From NCBI GenBank assembly GCA_036675565.1, contig JAKFER010000141.1, positions 1 to 7,873 on the forward strand: a stretch of 7,873 nucleotides of DNA, read 5' to 3'. The DNA comes from JACCYQ01 sp036675565 (lineage in GTDB: Bacteria; Bacteroidota; Bacteroidia; Chitinophagales; Chitinophagaceae). The notes below the pieces were generated by a model. It made no database searches. It had not been told where the DNA came from and saw only the letters and a list, made by a program, of their open reading frames with translations. The translations under genes and the position numbers were made by a program. Of this stretch, positions 6,048 through 7,873 are shown piece after piece (position 1 is the stretch's first letter; every line of letters starts with the position of its first letter).

Positions 6048-7019
6048 ATGAGAATTCTAGTAACCGGTGGTGCCGGTTTTATTGGCTCTAATTTAATAGA
6101 AGCTTTATTGCAGGATGAAAGGGTAACCTTTGTCCGCGTACTGGATAATTTGTCAACCGGTTTTTTACACAACCTGGAAAGTTTTCAATCACACCAGTCC
6201 CTCGAATTCATGATGGGCGATATCCGTGATTATGAAACCTGCCTGCGTGCCTGCGAAGGCATCGATGCCATTACACACCAGGCAGCTCTTGGATCGGTTC
6301 CCCGTTCCATCAATGACCCACTGACCACCAACAATGTAAACATAACGGGTACGCTCAATGTTTTTACAGCGGCCAAAGAAAAAAATATCAAACGCATCGT
6401 ATACGCCGCCAGTTCATCTACCTATGGCGACCACCCGGGATTACCCAAGGTGGAAGACAAGATCGGCCGGCCGCTTTCTCCCTATGCAGTCACCAAGTAT
6501 GTAAATGAATTGTATGCAAGGGTCTATGCGGATTTGTACAATATGGAGATCATCGGGCTCAGGTATTTTAATATTTTTGGTCCGCGTCAAAATCCAAATG
6601 GAGCTTATGCGGCTGTGATCCCGCTTTTTATGAATGCTGTGATCAATGGCGAACCCCCAACCATCAATGGAGATGGCAACCACAGCCGCGATTTTACTTT
6701 TGTATCCAATGCGGTACAGGCCAATATCAAAGCCTTGTTTACCGAAAACAAAGAAGCCGTGAACCAGGTATATAATATTGCCTGCGGAGAGCAGACTTCG
6801 CTGAACCAGTTATTTGACAGCATCAAACAAGCGGCTAACAGTGACCTGCAACCGAACTATGGTCCCGAACGCACCGGCGATGTAAAACACAGCCTCGCCG
6901 ATATTTCAAAAGCCAAAAGTTTATTGGACTACCAACCAGTCGTTACAGTAGATGAGGGATTACAAATTGCTTTTGAGTGGTATAAGAATAACTTCGGTTT
7001 AACAGTGGAGCAACAATAG
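6048..7019 (+). CDS. NAD-dependent UDP-hexosamine C4-epimerase, WbpP/TviC-like (extended SDR)
   Basis: A 323-residue extended short-chain dehydrogenase. It has the Rossmann motif GGAGFIGS (7-14), the QAALGSVPRSINDPLTTN block (about 78-95), the catalytic Ser/Thr region AASSSTYGDHPGLPKVE (from about 120; S122-S124), the catalytic pair Tyr146-x-x-x-Lys150 in SPYAVTK, then GLRYFNIFGPRQNPNGAYAAVIP. The last three blocks closely resemble Pseudomonas WbpP, which interconverts UDP-GlcNAc and UDP-GalNAc (or the uronic acid forms), more than classical GalE. Its product would be a building block for the polysaccharide exported by the upstream Wza and Wzc proteins. Substrate choice among UDP-GlcNAc, UDP-GlcNAcA and UDP-Glc cannot be settled from sequence alone. 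The ATG lies directly behind CCCTAAA repeats, with only TCTTAAA between and no recognisable ribosome binding site. Confidence 0.9.
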   Translation: MRILVTGGAGFIGSNLIEALLQDERVTFVRVLDNLSTGFLHNLESFQSHQSLEFMMGDIRDYETCLRACEGIDAITHQAALGSVPRSINDPLTTNNVNITGTLNVFTAAKEKNIKRIVYAASSSTYGDHPGLPKVEDKIGRPLSPYAVTKYVNELYARVYADLYNMEIIGLRYFNIFGPRQNPNGAYAAVIPLFMNAVINGEPPTINGDGNHSRDFTFVSNAVQANIKALFTENKEAVNQVYNIACGEQTSLNQLFDSIKQAANSDLQPNYGPERTGDVKHSLADISKAKSLLDYQPVVTVDEGLQIAFEWYKNNFGLTVEQQ

Positions 7020-7051
7020 TTCTAAACACCTAAACGTCTCAACAACTAAAC
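7020..7051. repeat. Short A/C-rich repeat segment between the epimerase and rmlB
   Basis: The 39-bp gap consists almost entirely of CTAAAC-type words (TCTAAACACCTAAACGTCTC, then AACAACTAAAC). The word AACAACTAAAC at 7041-7051 recurs at 5986-5996 and inside rmlB at 7468-7478. Only the right-half (A/C) type is present, with no mirrored left half. It starts immediately after the epimerase stop and ends at the A-run before the rmlB ATG. Confidence 0.8.
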
Positions 7052-7058
7052 AAAAAAA

Positions 7059-7873
7059 ATGACCATCATAATCACCGGCGGTGCCGGCTTTATCGGCTCT
7101 CATGTTGTAAGACTGTTTGTCAATAAATACCCTGGTTACAAAATCATCAACCTGGATGCACTCACCTATGCAGGCAACCTCGAAAACCTGAGGGATATTG
7201 AACATGCATCCAATTATATTTTTGAAAAAGTAAACATCCTGGATACGGCCGAACTCAAAAGAGTTTTTGACCAATACCAACCCGATGGGGTTATTCACCT
7301 GGCAGCCGAAAGCCATGTCGACCGCTCCATCATATCGCCTTTGGATTTTGTATATACCAACGTCATCGGCACGGTCAATTTATTAAATGCTGCAAAAGAT
7401 TGTTGGTCGGAATTAAATAAGAAAGATCAATCCCAAGCCTCAACCTCAGCCTCTAATCCTGCGACCAAACAACTAAACGCATCAACGCCTAAACGTTTCT
7501 ACCACATCTCCACCGACGAAGTCTACGGCGCCCTCGGCGATACCGGTCTCTTTACCGAAGACACCCCTTACGATCCGCATTCACCTTACAGCGCATCAAA
7601 AGCATCTTCCGATCATTTTGTAAGAGCCTACTACGACACTTATGCATTACCGGTAGTAGTAAGCAATTGCAGCAACAACTATGGTCCCTATCATTTTCCT
7701 GAAAAGCTGATCCCGCTTTTCATCAATAATATCATCAACAAAAAACCTTTACCGGTTTATGGCGATGGATTATATACCCGTGACTGGCTCTATGTAAAGG
7801 ATCACTGCAGCGCTATCCGCCGCGTCCTTGAAGCCGGAAGGCTGGGCGAGGTTTACAACGTAGGCGGCTGGAA
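7059..7873 (+). CDS. rfbB: dTDP-glucose 4,6-dehydratase RmlB, 3' end outside the window
   Basis: 271 codons are visible of an expected total of about 350-370. It converts dTDP-glucose to dTDP-4-keto-6-deoxyglucose, the first committed step towards dTDP-rhamnose and related deoxy sugars. Motifs: GGAGFIGS (7-14), DALTYAGNLENL (about 33-44), HLAAESHVDRSI (about 80-91), catalytic STDEVYG (151-157, with T152, D153, E154), the Tyr177-x-x-x-Lys181 pair in SPYSASK, and NCSNNYGPYHFPEKLIPL, a very strong family signature. The segment between Trp116 and STDEVYG is 34 residues, whereas Salmonella RmlB (as recalled) has about 17. The extra part (about 120-145) is Ser/Ala/Thr/Asn/Gln-rich, and its DNA is G-poor and includes an intergenic-type repeat. 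The frame stays open and all catalytic residues remain, so the gene is probably functional. The ATG at 7059 follows CTAAACAAAAAAA; no strong Shine-Dalgarno is present. Confidence 0.95.
   Translation, partial: MTIIITGGAGFIGSHVVRLFVNKYPGYKIINLDALTYAGNLENLRDIEHASNYIFEKVNILDTAELKRVFDQYQPDGVIHLAAESHVDRSIISPLDFVYTNVIGTVNLLNAAKDCWSELNKKDQSQASTSASNPATKQLNASTPKRFYHISTDEVYGALGDTGLFTEDTPYDPHSPYSASKASSDHFVRAYYDTYALPVVVSNCSNNYGPYHFPEKLIPLFINNIINKKPLPVYGDGLYTRDWLYVKDHCSAIRRVLEAGRLGEVYNVGGW
7467..7494. repeat. Intergenic-family repeat copy inside the rmlB coding sequence
   Basis: These 28 bases match 5985-6012, in the wzc-epimerase gap, at 26 of 28 positions; the only difference is CA against AC at 7480-7481. 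The copy contains AACAACTAAAC and TCAACGCCTAAAC, words otherwise confined to intergenic DNA here. It is read in frame as KQLNASTPK (rmlB residues 137-145), ending two residues before the conserved FYHISTDEVYG. The preceding stretch, 7427-7466, is also C-rich and G-poor, so the whole foreign-looking block may be about 65-70 bp. Confidence 0.8.

Overview
The window looks like a Bacteroidota chromosome, most plausibly Chitinophagaceae-like. The evidence is a UpxY/NusG-type antiterminator heading a surface-polysaccharide cluster, a TAnnTTTG-type promoter in front of it, gene starts without clear Shine-Dalgarno sequences, and a four-helix-bundle (S23/IVP-type) gene at the left edge. The family-level placement is inference.

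Layout. Left part, minus strand: the first 37 codons of a four-helix-bundle protein (1-111), a repeat-filled gap, then a multi-pass membrane acyltransferase-like protein (430-1653). A long repeat-rich divergent gap (1654-2140) follows; it holds a good candidate promoter and a 31-bp palindrome. Right part, plus strand: an exopolysaccharide cluster in the order UpxY-like antiterminator (2141-2662), Wza-type outer-membrane export lipoprotein (2704-3465), Wzc-type polysaccharide co-polymerase/tyrosine kinase (3493-5868), WbpP-like UDP-hexosamine C4-epimerase (6048-7019) and dTDP-glucose 4,6-dehydratase RmlB (7059 to the window end, truncated). The likely logic is that the antiterminator lets RNA polymerase read through the long operon, the two sugar-nucleotide enzymes make precursors (UDP-GalNAc-type and dTDP-4-keto-6-deoxyglucose), and Wza and Wzc control chain length and export.

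The unusual part is the repeat DNA. Three intergenic spaces (112-429, about 1681-2014, 5863-6044) share one architecture: a G/T-rich left half, a hairpin near the middle, and an A/C-rich right half, whatever the direction of the flanking genes. Two of them are built from telomere-like words (TTTAGGG / CCCTAAA with variants such as GTTTAGCG). The repeat also supplies the last codons and the stop of two unrelated genes (acyltransferase and Wzc: ...Lys-Val-stop from AARGTTTAG). A 28-bp piece that matches an intergenic copy at 26 of 28 positions lies in frame inside rmlB, where the protein carries an extra low-complexity segment just before its catalytic TDE motif. This suggests a spreading repeat family that can invade coding sequence. 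It is the most interesting signal in the window.
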